The notes: a model not told the origin generated them from the sequence alone. Counted from the first letter of the stretch, positions 55,414-64,000 are shown. The stretch: 64,000 bases of DNA from an endosymbiont of unidentified scaly snail isolate Monju (GCF_000801295.1 NZ_AP012978.1:806001-870000); one strand, 5' to 3'. Made by a program: numbers and translations.

Positions 55414-57816
55414 ATGGCCAGACAACCCAAGCGCCGGCGCAAGCCGGCCACCCGAAAAAAGTCCACACGTCGGCGCAAGGCCGCTGCCCACGCTCCCCGC
55501 CGGCGCGCTTGGTGGCGCTGGCTGCTCGGCGCCCTGGTGCTGGGCGTGCTGCTGTTCGGCGGTTACCTGCTCTACCTGTCGCAACAGGTCCGCGTGGCCT
55601 TCGAGGGCAAGCGCTGGGCGGTGCCGGCGCGGGTCTATGCGCGGCCGCTGGAACTCTACGAAGGTGCGCCGGTGTCGGTGGCGCAGTTGCGCTATGAACT
55701 GACGGTGCTGGGCTACCGCAAGGTACGCCGCCCGCGCAAGGGCGCGGAATGGAGCCAGGCGCGGGGGCGCTTCATCATTCACACCCGACCCTTCGTGTTC
55801 TGGGACGGTGAACAGCCGGCCCGCCGCCTGACGGTGCGCATCGCCTCCGGCCGGGTGATCGGCCTGAGCGATGCCGCCGGTCGGCCGCTGGACCTGGTGC
55901 GCCTGGAGCCCGCGGAGATCGGCAGCATCTACCCCGCGCACAAGGAAGACCGCGTGCTGGTGCGCCGTGAGGACCTGCCCGAACACCTGGTACAGGCCCT
56001 GCTGGCGGTGGAAGACCGGCGCTTCTTTGAACACCACGGGGTCGATCCGCGCGGCATCGCCCGGGCCTTGTGGGCCAACCTGCGCGCGGGGCGCACGGTG
56101 CAGGGCGGCAGCACGCTCACCCAGCAGCTGGTGAAGAACTTCTTCCTCACCCCCGAGCGCAGCCTGTGGCGCAAGCTCAACGAGGTGCTGATGGCGCTGA
56201 TCGTCGAGGCGCGCTACAGCAAGGACGAGATCCTCGAGGCCTATGCCAACGAGATCTTCCTGGGACAGGACGGCGATCGTGCCATCCATGGCTTCGGCCT
56301 GGCGGCACGGTTCTATTTCAATCGCCCGCTCACCGAGTTGCAGCCACACGAGACCGCGCTGCTGGTGGGGCTGGTCAAAGGGGCGTCCTACTACAATCCG
56401 CGACGCCATCCCGAGCGCGCGCGCAAGCGCCGCAACCTGGTGCTCGAGCAGATGCACCGCTTGGGCTTCCTCGATGCGCGGCAACTGCGTGCCTACCAGG
56501 CGCGTCCGCTGGGAGTGAGCGCGCGCGGGCACGGTCCGCAGCATCGTTACCCCGCCTTCATCCAGCTGGTACGCCGGCAGCTGGCGCGAGACTATCGCGA
56601 GGAAGATTTGACCTCCGAGGGGCTGCACGTCTTCACCACGCTGGACCCCTGGGCGCAGAAGGTCGCGGCCGAAGCGGTGGCGAAGGGGCTGAGGCGCATC
56701 GAGAAGACGCGCCGCCTGCCCGCTGGCCGCCTGCAGGCGGCGATGGTGATGGTGACGCCCGACCAGGGCGAGGTACGTGTCCTGGTCGGCGGGCGCCGCG
56801 CCGGTTATGCGGGATTCAACCGGGCGCTGGATGCGCACCGGCCCATCGGTTCGCTGGTCAAGCCGGCGCTCTACCTGGCGGCGCTGTCCGAGCCGCAGCG
56901 CTATACCCTGGCGACCCTGGTGGACGACAGCCCGGTACGTATCGAGCTGCCCAATGGTGACCTGTGGTCACCCGACAACTTCGATCACCAGGCGCATGGC
57001 CGGGTACCGTTGCACCGGGCGCTGGCGCAGTCCTACAACCTGGCGGCAGTGCATGTCGGCATGGACATCGGCGTGCAACGGGTGATCGATACCCTGCACG
57101 CGCTGGGCGTGGAACGCGAGATCCCGCCTTATCCCTCGGTACTGCTGGGGGCCTTGCCGCTGGCACCGATCGAGGTCGCGCAGCTCTACCAGACGATTGC
57201 CGCCGGTGGCTTCCGCGCGCCGCTACGCGCCATCCGCGAGGTGCTCGACGCCGACGGGCAACCCCTGCAGCGCTACCCGCTGGCGGTGCGCCGCACGGTC
57301 GATCCGGTGGCCGCCTTCCTGGTGAGCGAGGCCCTGCAGGAAGTGGTGCGCGAGGGCACGGCGAAATCCCTGCAACGTTGGCTGGGCGAGGGCTTCGCGG
57401 TGGCCGGCAAGACCGGCACCACCGATGACCTGCGCGACAGTTGGTTTGCCGGCTTCGGTGCCGATCGCGTGGCCGTGGTCTGGGTGGGCCGGGACGACAA
57501 CCGGCCGATCCGGCTGACCGGCTCGCGCGGTGCGCTGCCGCTGTTCGGCCGCGCGATGCGTGCGCTGCACCTGCAAGCGCTCGATCCGCTGCCGCCCACG
57601 GGCGTCGAGTATCACTGGATCGAGGACGACAGTGGCATGCTCTCAGCCGAAGGCTGCGAGGGCGCAATCCGCCTGCCCTTTGCCGCTGGCTCCCAGCCGC
57701 GCCTGCGCTCCGCCTGTGGCGAGCGCGGCGGGCCGGGGGTGCTGGACTTGGTTGCTGAAGCGTTGAACGCGCCGGGGGCTGCCGCTCAGAGCCGCCGCTT
57801 GGCGTGTTCGCGGTAG
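55414..57816 (+). CDS. mrcB: Penicillin-binding protein 1B
   Basis: PBP1B polymerises and cross-links peptidoglycan at the inner membrane. The 800-residue protein has a very basic cytoplasmic N-terminus, one TM (LLGALVLGVLLFGGYLLYLS, about 36-56), a UB2H-like region, the glycosyltransferase domain (LLAVEDRRFFEHHGVDPRGIARA, GGSTLTQQLVKNFF, YANEIFLGQDGDRAIHGFG) and a transpeptidase with SLVK (Ser nucleophile) in HRPIGSLVKPALYLAAL, the SYN motif in ALAQSYNLAAVHV and KTGT in AVAGKTGTTDDLRDSWFAG. Its 3' end overlaps the convergent CBS gene by 31 bases. Confidence 0.95.
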   Translation: MARQPKRRRKPATRKKSTRRRKAAAHAPRRRAWWRWLLGALVLGVLLFGGYLLYLSQQVRVAFEGKRWAVPARVYARPLELYEGAPVSVAQLRYELTVLGYRKVRRPRKGAEWSQARGRFIIHTRPFVFWDGEQPARRLTVRIASGRVIGLSDAAGRPLDLVRLEPAEIGSIYPAHKEDRVLVRREDLPEHLVQALLAVEDRRFFEHHGVDPRGIARALWANLRAGRTVQGGSTLTQQLVKNFFLTPERSLWRKLNEVLMALIVEARYSKDEILEAYANEIFLGQDGDRAIHGFGLAARFYFNRPLTELQPHETALLVGLVKGASYYNPRRHPERARKRRNLVLEQMHRLGFLDARQLRAYQARPLGVSARGHGPQHRYPAFIQLVRRQLARDYREEDLTSEGLHVFTTLDPWAQKVAAEAVAKGLRRIEKTRRLPAGRLQAAMVMVTPDQGEVRVLVGGRRAGYAGFNRALDAHRPIGSLVKPALYLAALSEPQRYTLATLVDDSPVRIELPNGDLWSPDNFDHQAHGRVPLHRALAQSYNLAAVHVGMDIGVQRVIDTLHALGVEREIPPYPSVLLGALPLAPIEVAQLYQTIAAGGFRAPLRAIREVLDADGQPLQRYPLAVRRTVDPVAAFLVSEALQEVVREGTAKSLQRWLGEGFAVAGKTGTTDDLRDSWFAGFGADRVAVVWVGRDDNRPIRLTGSRGALPLFGRAMRALHLQALDPLPPTGVEYHWIEDDSGMLSAEGCEGAIRLPFAAGSQPRLRSACGERGGPGVLDLVAEALNAPGAAAQSRRLACSR

Positions 57817-58244
57817 ATGGCCTTGTGCACGTCGCCGAGGCTGAGCATGCCGACCAGGCGCTCGCCCTCGGCCACCGGGATGCGGCGGAAGCGACGGCCG
57901 ACCATGCGCGCGGCGGCCTTCAGGATTTCCATGTCCGGCGACACGCTGATCACCCCCGGGGTCATCAGGTCGGCCACCTTCTTGGTGGTCATGTCGGCGT
58001 ACTTGTTGAGCGCGGTTTCCAGGTCCATCGTGGCGGTGCCGCTCTCGGTCATCACCTCTTCGACGGTGGGGAACAGCGAGTCGAGCACGTCCTTCTCGGC
58101 GATGATGCCGACCAGCCGGTTGTCCTCCTCGACCACCGGGATGCCGCTGACGCGGAACAGGCACATGGTGGTGACGACCTCCGCGAGCGGGGTATCGGGG
58201 GCGACGGTCTTGAGCGAGGTGGACATGACGTCTTTGACCAGCAT
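57786..58244 (-). CDS. Two-CBS-domain protein
   Basis: A 152-residue cytosolic protein of two CBS modules: MLVKDVMSTSLKTVAPDTPL and FRVSGIPVVEEDNRLVGIIAEKDVL form the first, VADLMTPGVISVSPDMEIL and RRIPVAEGERLVGMLSLGDV the second. CBS pairs bind adenosyl ligands and usually regulate a partner; no enzyme domain is attached here. AGGAGATG precedes the ATG at 58242-58244. The 3' end overlaps mrcB. Confidence 0.9.
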   Translation of the reverse strand: MLVKDVMSTSLKTVAPDTPLAEVVTTMCLFRVSGIPVVEEDNRLVGIIAEKDVLDSLFPTVEEVMTESGTATMDLETALNKYADMTTKKVADLMTPGVISVSPDMEILKAAARMVGRRFRRIPVAEGERLVGMLSLGDVHKAIYREHAKRRL

Positions 58245-58449
58245 GGTACATCTCCTTTTGTGGCAAGAGCGCGGCCGGTTCCTTCTGCGGGGATGGCTCG
58301 GCGCATGGGGGTCGAACGCATTATATGGCAGGGTTTCGGGCGGATTGAAAGTGCAGGGTTCGAACAATGGCACGATGCTGCCGTGCCGCCTGTCGCGATT
58401 CGGCAATTCCATTACAATGCCCGCATCGTTCCGCACGCAAGGACTGGCC

Positions 58450-58977
58450 ATGCCTCTCAAGCGTTTGTCGATCGCTGCGGTGTGCCTGTTGCTGGGCGCC
58501 TGTGGCTCGCCCTACCGCATGGATACCCGACCGGCTCCCGTGGAGTCGGTGAGCGGACAGCGGCCGGCCGATACCGCCACGGCCCTGGCCGGTGGTGGCA
58601 CCGAGGTCCGCCCCTATCGCCCGCCGGCGCAGGTGGCACGGGTACGCCCGACGGCCTCGCCGGCGGTGCGCAAGCTGTTGCGCAAGGCGGCGGCACAGCG
58701 GCGTGCCGGCGACTATGCCGCCGCCCAGGCCAGCATCGAGCGCGCACTGCGCATCGAGTCGCGCAACCCGCGCCTGTGGAACCGCCTGGCGCATCTGTAT
58801 GCCGACCAGGGCCAGTACGCCTGGGTCGAATCCTTTGCCGCCAAGTCCAATGCTCTGGCCGGCAGCGATCCCATCCTGCAGGCCGACAACTGGCAGTTGA
58901 TCGCCACCACGCGCGAGGCACTGGGTGACCGGCGCGGGGCCGAACAGGCGCGCCGCAGGGCGCGCATCATTCAATAA
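58450..58977 (+). CDS. TPR-containing lipoprotein
   Basis: The ATG at 58450 gives MPLKRLSIAAVCLLLGACGS, a signal peptide with lipobox LGAC (Cys 18), so the protein should be lipidated. After a low-complexity linker comes one TPR-like pair (RAGDYAAAQASIERALRIES, NPRLWNRLAHLYADQGQYAW). 175 residues in all. The last residue +2 is Gly, so by the usual rule it would go to the outer membrane. Function unknown; next to the PBP1B locus it could serve envelope assembly. Confidence 0.82.
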   Translation: MPLKRLSIAAVCLLLGACGSPYRMDTRPAPVESVSGQRPADTATALAGGGTEVRPYRPPAQVARVRPTASPAVRKLLRKAAAQRRAGDYAAAQASIERALRIESRNPRLWNRLAHLYADQGQYAWVESFAAKSNALAGSDPILQADNWQLIATTREALGDRRGAEQARRRARIIQ

Positions 58978-58991
58978 CCGAGGAGGGCCCC

Positions 58992-59279
58992 ATGGCCGAG
59001 ATCCAGTTATCCAACGAACTCTTTCAGGACATCATGCAGGCAGTGGACCGGCAGCACCCCGGGGCCGACAACGGCCTGGTGCTGCAATACCTGGCCGCCG
59101 TAACCGGCTATCTGCTGGGCAGCGAGCGCAACCTGCCGGCGGAAGAGAAGGAGACCTATTTCCAGCAGCTGTGCGAATTTGCCGACCGCGTGTACCGCGA
59201 CGTGCAGGCCCAACAGCAGCAGCCTCCGCGCCCGCCCGCGGGCGATGCCTTTGGTTACTGGGAACCGCCACAGAAGTAA
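58992..59279 (+). CDS. Small uncharacterised protein
   Basis: I do not recognise this 95-residue protein. GGAGGG precedes the ATG. It is helical and acidic (SNELFQDIMQAVDRQHPGAD, LVLQYLAAVTGYLLGSER), ends in a Gln/Pro-rich tail (AQQQQPPRPPAGDAFGYWEP) and has no signal peptide or TM. It lies 14 bases after the lipoprotein gene and 7 before the next gene, so it belongs to the lipoprotein-to-helicase run. Confidence 0.7.
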   Translation: MAEIQLSNELFQDIMQAVDRQHPGADNGLVLQYLAAVTGYLLGSERNLPAEEKETYFQQLCEFADRVYRDVQAQQQQPPRPPAGDAFGYWEPPQK

Positions 59280-59286
59280 CCCCGTC

Positions 59287-59772
59287 GTGGCCACGCCCTA
59301 TGCCCCGGACAAGCTGATCGCCCAGGCGCGGTCCCTGGCCGCCGAGTATCGCCGCGCCATGGGCAAGCCGCTGCCCGGGGTGAGCAGCGAGATCGCCGAG
59401 CACGATGCCATCCGCCTGCTGGCGCTCGAGCCGCGACCGGAAGGCGAGGCCGGTGGCTGGGATGCGCGCGATCCGCGCAGTGGCGAACGCTTCCAGATCA
59501 AGTCGCGCCTGATCGCCGCCGACAGCCGGGGCGGCGAGCGCATCGGCCAGCTCAAGCTCAACCAGTCCTGGGACGCGGTGCTGCTGGTGCTCATGGACGA
59601 GGACTACCAGCCGCAGGAGATCTGGCGCGCCCGCCGTGACGACCTGCTCGAGTACATCGACAGTGGCAGCGCACGGGCGCGGCGCGGTGCCATGTCGGTG
59701 GCGCGTTTCCGCGTCCTCGGCGAGCTGGTGTGGGACGCGGTCGGTGGGCGTGCGGAAGACGGCGAAGACTGA
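59287..59772 (+). CDS. Uncharacterised protein with nuclease-like residue pattern
   Basis: The GTG at 59287, seven bases after the previous stop, gives 161 residues I cannot assign to a named family. The core EIAEHDAIRLLALEPRPEGE, GGWDARDPRSGERFQIKSRL and DAVLLVLMDEDYQPQEIWRA has the Glu, Asp and Q-x-K pattern reminiscent of the PD-(D/E)XK restriction-like fold, but this is weak. It ends one base before the helicase start, so co-expression is likely, and a DNA-related role is plausible. Confidence 0.65.
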   Translation: MATPYAPDKLIAQARSLAAEYRRAMGKPLPGVSSEIAEHDAIRLLALEPRPEGEAGGWDARDPRSGERFQIKSRLIAADSRGGERIGQLKLNQSWDAVLLVLMDEDYQPQEIWRARRDDLLEYIDSGSARARRGAMSVARFRVLGELVWDAVGGRAEDGED

Positions 59773-59773
59773 G

Positions 59774-61693
59774 GTGTTGTCCGATATCGAGGAGGTGCTG
59801 GGGGCCGATGGCCTGCTCTCGCGTGCCATCGAGGGCTTTGCGCATCGCCCGCAACAACTGGCCATGGCCGAGGCGGTGGCCGAGGCGATCGAAGAAGGCG
59901 AGCACCTGATCGCCGAGGCCGGCACCGGCACCGGCAAGACCTACGCCTACCTGGTGCCGGCCCTGCTGTCGGGGCGCAAGGTGGTGATCTCCACCGGCAC
60001 CCGCAACCTGCAGGACCAGCTCTTCCTGCGCGACCTGCCGCGGCTGCGCGAGGTGATGGCCAGCCCGGCGAAGGTGGCCCTGCTCAAGGGACGCGCCAAC
60101 TACCTGTGCCTGCACCGCCTGGACCTGGCCCTGCAGGACGCGCGCGGCCACCCCAGGGACCAGTTGCGCTGGTTGCTCAAGGTGCGTGACTGGTCGCTGC
60201 GCACCGAGCGTGGCGACATCGGCGAGATCCGCGACGTGCCCGAGGACGCCCCCATCTGGCCGCTGGTCACCTCGACCACCGACAACTGCCTGGGACAAGA
60301 CTGCCCGTCGTGGAGCCAATGTCACCTGGTCGAGGCGCGACGGCAGGCCCAGGAGGCCGACCTGGTGGTCATCAACCACCACCTGTTGTGCGCCGATTTC
60401 GCCATCCGCGACACCGGCTTCGGCGAGCTGCTGCCCGCGGCCGACGTGTTCGTCATCGACGAGGCGCACCAGCTGCCCGAGGTGGCGAGCAACTTCTTCG
60501 GCGAGACCCTGAGCACCCGTCAGGTCACCGAACTGGTGAGCGACACCCGCGCCGAGTACCACCGCGAGGCCGGCGACCTGCCGAAGATCCTCGACCAGCT
60601 CGATCGTCTGGACAAGGCGGCGAAGGACCTGCGCCTGGCCTTCGAGGGGCGGCCGGGACGGGGCGCCTGGGCCGAGATCGAGGACGACGCCAGGATCGGC
60701 ACGGCCCTCGACACCCTGGCGCGCGAGCTGGAGACCCTGCATGGCCTGCTCGAGACCATCGAAGGGCGCGGCAAGGGGCTGGATGCCTGTCAAGCGCGCT
60801 GTGCCCTGCAATTGCAGACCCTGGCCGGCCTGCGCGAGCCCGAGGCGCCCGAGCAGGTGGTGCGCTGGTTCGAGGTGTTCGGTCACAGCCTGCGGCTCAA
60901 CAGCACGCCCATCGACGTCGCCGAGGTCTTCAGCGGGCAGATGCGCCAGCGCCCGGCCACCTGGATCTTCACCTCGGCGACCCTGGCGGTGGGCGACAGC
61001 TTCACCCACTTCCAGCACCAGCTTGGCCTGTTCGCGGCGCGCACCGCGCGCTGGGACAGTCCTTTCGACTTTCAGCAACAGGCCCTGTGGTACGTGCCGC
61101 GCGGCCTGCCGCCGCCCAGTGATCGCGGCTATGTGCAGGCGGTGATGCGTGAGGCATTGCCCCTGATTCGCGCCGCGCGTGGTCGCGCCTTTCTGCTGTT
61201 CACCAGCTATCGCGCCCTCAACGAGGCGGCCGACTGGCTGGAAGAGCAGAAACTGGACTACCCGCTGCTGGTACAGGGCGACCAGCCCAAGGCCGAGCTG
61301 TTGCGCCGCTTCGTCGAACACGGTAACGCCGTGCTGCTGGGCACCGCCAGCTTCTGGGAAGGCGTGGACGTGCGCGGCGACGCCCTCTCGCTGGTCATCA
61401 TCGACAAGCTGCCCTTCGCCTCGCCGGGCGATCCGGTGCTGCAGGCCCGGCTGGACGCCATCCGCGCGCGCGGCGGCAACCCCTTCATGCACTACCAGGT
61501 GCCGCAGGCCGCCATCGCCCTCAAACAGGGCGCCGGCCGCCTGATCCGCGACGCCAACGACCGCGGCGTGCTGGTGGTCTGCGACCCCCGGCTGCTGAAG
61601 AAATCCTACGGCCACACCTTCCTGGCGGCCATGCCCGACTTCGCGCGCACCCGCGACCCCGAGACCGCGCGCGCCTTCCTCGAAGCGCTGTAG
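59774..61693 (+). CDS. yoaA: DinG/YoaA-type Fe-S ATP-dependent helicase
   Basis: An XPD-like superfamily 2 helicase of 639 residues, matching E. coli YoaA (636). It starts at GTG 59774 (or TTG 59777) directly after the upstream stop. Walker A AEAGTGTGKTYAYLVP lies at about 44-60; the Fe-S cysteines are in NYLCLHR and DNCLGQDCPSWSQCH; the DEAH box is FVIDEAHQLPE; motifs V/VI are GTASFWEGVDVRGD and KQGAGRLIRDANDRG. It unwinds 5'-3' forks or repairs blocked replication. Symbol chosen by length and motif spacing; dinG is the alternative. Confidence 0.9.
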   Translation: MLSDIEEVLGADGLLSRAIEGFAHRPQQLAMAEAVAEAIEEGEHLIAEAGTGTGKTYAYLVPALLSGRKVVISTGTRNLQDQLFLRDLPRLREVMASPAKVALLKGRANYLCLHRLDLALQDARGHPRDQLRWLLKVRDWSLRTERGDIGEIRDVPEDAPIWPLVTSTTDNCLGQDCPSWSQCHLVEARRQAQEADLVVINHHLLCADFAIRDTGFGELLPAADVFVIDEAHQLPEVASNFFGETLSTRQVTELVSDTRAEYHREAGDLPKILDQLDRLDKAAKDLRLAFEGRPGRGAWAEIEDDARIGTALDTLARELETLHGLLETIEGRGKGLDACQARCALQLQTLAGLREPEAPEQVVRWFEVFGHSLRLNSTPIDVAEVFSGQMRQRPATWIFTSATLAVGDSFTHFQHQLGLFAARTARWDSPFDFQQQALWYVPRGLPPPSDRGYVQAVMREALPLIRAARGRAFLLFTSYRALNEAADWLEEQKLDYPLLVQGDQPKAELLRRFVEHGNAVLLGTASFWEGVDVRGDALSLVIIDKLPFASPGDPVLQARLDAIRARGGNPFMHYQVPQAAIALKQGAGRLIRDANDRGVLVVCDPRLLKKSYGHTFLAAMPDFARTRDPETARAFLEAL

Positions 61694-62194
61694 CCTGGAC
61701 CAGGCTCGATCACGATCTCCTCTCCCATGTCGGTGGGGGAGGCCGGGAGGGGGCTTCTCGAACAAGGAGTCATGCTCCCTCCTGACCTCTCCACAAGCGA
61801 GAGACGGTTTCCCGAAGGACGCAAAGCGCGGTGGGGTATTTGCATGCCAGGGCGTGGGGGCGATAGACTGGCCCGACTCCCGGGAATGGAGATCCTGCTC
61901 ATGACGCGTGGGAACATCGCGAAATGGAAACGGCACGGACGCCTCGAACGCGTCCGGCAGCACCCTGCGCCCGCCCCGTATCTCCCCTCTATCGACATCC
62001 CCCTTGCCGATCTCCGGCCACAACAAGCAATCCCTCGGAAGCCGCTCCGCGCCATAGAGTCGGGAGCCTTGCCGATGCGCCGGCAGGCGCGGAGGCGCGC
62101 TTTTAGTCGATACCACAGACAGGCAGCACCTTCAGGCATCTGGCGACCTCCTTCGGCCAAGGAAACGCGATCTCCAGCCCGTTCCGCCAATCCC

Positions 62195-62245
62195 CGTGAT
62201 GGACAGAATCTGTCTATCGCGATGGCAGCAGATGCCGTCTATCAC
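62195..62245. repeat. GATAGAC-type palindrome and distal inverted arm
   Basis: GATGGACAGA-A-TCTGTCTATC (10-base arms, one G-T mismatch) is followed at 62231-62245 by GATGCCGTCTATCAC, the exact reverse complement of 62504-62518. Both belong to the same small repeat family as the palindrome at 62502. Confidence 0.55.
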
Positions 62246-62501
62246 CAGAAGCATGCGGTGGGCGTACCACCGATCGACCGGGGCACGGGGCCCCGGGAAA
62301 CACGGCGGATCAGCTCGGATCAGGGCGTCTGTGGGCAGCGAATGGGAATGTGGTGTTGGCGTAACTTATGGAATCAACGGGATTTTTTTCTCCATTCGTC
62401 CAGATTCCAGCCGCACCGGGGAAAGGCGTATCTTCAGAAAGCGAACCCCATGCAACAGACAGGGAGAGAAGAAAACGGCGATCGATAGAAGGGAGAATGA
62501 C

Positions 62502-62530
62502 CCGTGATAGACGGCATCCGTCTATCACGG
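62502..62530. repeat. Perfect 29-bp palindrome at the AT-rich boundary
   Basis: CCGTGATAGACGG-CAT-CCGTCTATCACGG has perfect 13-base arms. It sits where composition changes, about 60 bases before the right-edge gene, so it could be a regulatory dyad, a terminator-like hairpin or a trace of integration. Confidence 0.7.
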
Positions 62531-62588
62531 TGTACCGAGATTCGGTCTAATACACTGTTATGTTTAAAAAGTAGATTGATCACATATC

Positions 62589-64000
62589 ATGGCAAAAAAA
62601 GAAAATTATATCAGTGGCGGTTGAATTGGCGACTGATGATGTTGAATATTGTGACTTCGACTCAGATACTTCTCTTCTCGATTGGGATATCGTTCTTTTT
62701 AAGCCTGCAATAGATGAATTTATTGATTATTCAAGTCATTTCCAAGGGAAACCGAGCCTTTCAGATAGCAGTTCATTTCGCCTAAAAGAGAGAGTCGAGC
62801 ATTGGCGCAGAGAAATCAAAGATGCTGTCGAATCAGGTAAGACGGTGATCGTCTTTCTGGCTGATCTTAATCTGGTCTATATTGACACTGATAGAAGGGA
62901 ATATTCAGGCACAGGGAGGAACCAGAAAACCACGAGAATCGTCAGTGAGTATGACAACTATCAATGCATACCCGCGAATATCAGTCCAGTAAAGGCAAAA
63001 GGAAGCGCCATGAGAATTACACCCCGTGGATCTGAATTGATTGCTAGCTACTGGAAAGAATTCGAAAAACATTCAAAATACAAAGTGATTCTGTCTGGTG
63101 ATAAAGTGCCAACATGCATAACAACAAAAAGCGGTGAAAAGTCTGTAGGGGCAATATATAAAAGCAAGAACTCTAGCGGTGCCCTAATTTTCCTTCCAGA
63201 TATTGATTTCTATGATGATGCTTTTCTAGAAGGAAAGGATGATAGACAGGTTTGGACCGAGGAGGCAAGAGTTTTTGCCTCGAAGATGTTAAAGGCTGTA
63301 GTAGCAATCGATAAAACATTAGAGAAGGAAGGCGAATCGACACCAGAGCCAGAATGGGTAAAAGATGAACAATACGAACTAGACAAAGAATCAAAAGTAA
63401 AGGCGAGTCTACTGAAAACTGAAGAACGTCTCGAAAAATTACAATCTCAAAAAGGGAAACTTCTTGAAGAGCTGCGCGACCTTAGTAGATTGAGGAGCCT
63501 GCTCTATGAAAAGGGCAAACCACTAGAACACTCTATTATCGATGCTCTTTCGATCATTGGTTTTACTGCAGAACAGTACCACGATACCGAATCAGAATTT
63601 GATGTGGTCTTCGAATCAAAAGAAGGGCGTCTCATCGGAGAGGCTGAAGGCAAGGATAATAAGCCAATCAATATAGATAAGCTACGACAATTAGAAATGA
63701 ATATCCATGAAGACTTAGAAAGGGATGAAGTTGATAAGCCTGCAAAAGCTGTTTTATTTGGTAACGCCTTCAGGCTAGAGCCCGTAGGTAGTAGGTCGGA
63801 GCCTTTCACTGCTAAATGCAAAAGTGCTGCCGTGAGGAGTTCAACTGCACTAGTATTTACCCCGGACCTCTTTAGAGTTGCTCGCTATTTGTCTAATAAA
63901 AAAGATGCAAGGTTTGCCGCGAGATGCAGAAAGGCAATATTGAAAACAACAGAATTAGTGGTTTTTCCGGAGGTGCCAGAGCAACCAGGAACCCATTCAG
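62589..64000 (+). CDS. Unrecognised protein with nuclease-like C-terminal domain, cut by window edge
   Basis: A long AT-rich frame is open to the window edge (over 460 codons). Its best start is ATG 62589, but the A7 run at 62594-62600 puts that ATG out of frame (it stops after 11 codons). With six As it reads MAKKKIISVAVELATDDVEY. Otherwise GTG 62614 is the first in-frame start. The N-terminal part (about 1-230) has DTSLLDWDIVLFKPAIDEF, GKTVIVFLAD and GALIFLPDIDFYDD. A coiled coil (KASLLKTEERLEKLQSQKGKLLEEL) follows, then a domain with EFDVVFESKEGRLIGEAEGKDNKPI: an Asp and an E-G-K in PD-(D/E)XK spacing. I do not recognise the family. Codon use and composition suggest transfer. Confidence 0.65.

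Larger units (their letters stand above)
61694..62588. other. Long non-coding stretch before the AT-rich right edge
   Basis: I see no supportable gene in these roughly 900 bases; open frames on both strands lack domain-like composition or ribosome sites. It holds GC-rich filler (GGGGGAGGCCGGGAGGGGGC near 61735) and, from about 62195, repeated palindromes built on GATAGAC/GTCTATC. After about 62540 composition becomes AT-rich up to the start of the next gene. Confidence 0.6.

Noticed and set aside
59591-62116. An 841-codon minus-strand frame over the helicase gene and the gap after it
   Set aside because: It is mostly complementary to the helicase, and the rest is low-information sequence with no domain or ribosome site.
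61727-62488. A 253-codon plus-strand frame in the long gap after yoaA
   Set aside because: Its composition is Arg/Pro/Ala-rich noise, no motif is visible, it crosses palindromic repeats, and an equally long frame lies opposite.

Overview
The window reads as a chromosome segment of a GC-rich gammaproteobacterium. The marker set points there: divergent purM/DUF2066, the arsC-wrbA-DUF2069-hda overlap chain, fabA, bacterial-type proS, ettA, parE/parC, PBP1B, a YoaA/DinG helicase, and a LapG/LapD pair. Two features (a diheme cytochrome joined to DUF302, and paired periplasmic thioredoxin-fold proteins) are compatible with a chemolithotrophic or sulfur-oxidising relative. That lifestyle is inference only.

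Layout. 1-5.8 kb: purM (cut by the left edge) diverges from DUF2066, a CDP-alcohol phosphatidyltransferase and an AI-2E permease; facing them is the overlapping arsC-wrbA-DUF2069-hda operon. 5.8-11.2 kb: a frameshifted protein with a possible PilZ-like end, a small envelope operon (TlpA-like, a second thioredoxin-fold protein, TolC-like, HlyD-like) and cpdA. 11.4-15 kb: oxyR and a rubrerythrin / Fe-S reductase / DUF3501 operon preceded by a good OxyR-type double operator. 15.2-26 kb: fabA, a cytosolic histidine kinase with an unusual REC-HATPase response regulator, proS, lapG-lapD, ettA, folD, and a CZB chemoreceptor. 27-32.5 kb: tRNA-Pro/Arg/His from one strong promoter, then glyA-nrdR-ribD and a membrane chemoreceptor. 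32.7-39 kb: imuA-imuB (no dnaE2 follows), then a TetR-controlled HlyD/permease/ATPase exporter with a clear palindromic operator. 39-41.4 kb: an IS110-type element broken by a dead IS3-family copy. 41.4-45.1 kb: ispA, xseB, a CNP1-like protein and parE. 45.2-49.6 kb: an intact IS3 copy that has removed the end of a substrate-binding-protein gene and the start of a PAS-GGDEF-EAL gene. 49.5-55.2 kb: a phosphatase-transporter fusion, the cytochrome-DUF302 pair and parC. 55.4-61.7 kb: mrcB, a CBS protein, a TPR lipoprotein, two small unknown genes and a YoaA/DinG helicase. From about 62.5 kb composition turns AT-rich, and a probably acquired, nuclease-like gene runs off the right end.

Three themes recur. 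First, seven intergenic clusters carry the same REP-like pair of hairpins, nearly always at gene 3' ends. Second, several otherwise good genes carry small indels (DUF2069, the PilZ-like gene, oxyR twice, the ABC permease, possibly the right-edge gene), so either decay or indel error in the assembly must be considered. Third, cyclic-di-GMP and envelope signalling is prominent (LapD/LapG, PAS-GGDEF-EAL, possible PilZ, two chemoreceptors).

The observations I rate highest are the phosphatase-transporter fusion, the cytochrome-DUF302 operon with an FNR-type box, the OxyR double operator next to an oxyR gene carrying two compensating duplications, and the AT-rich right edge with a nuclease-like gene and local palindromes.
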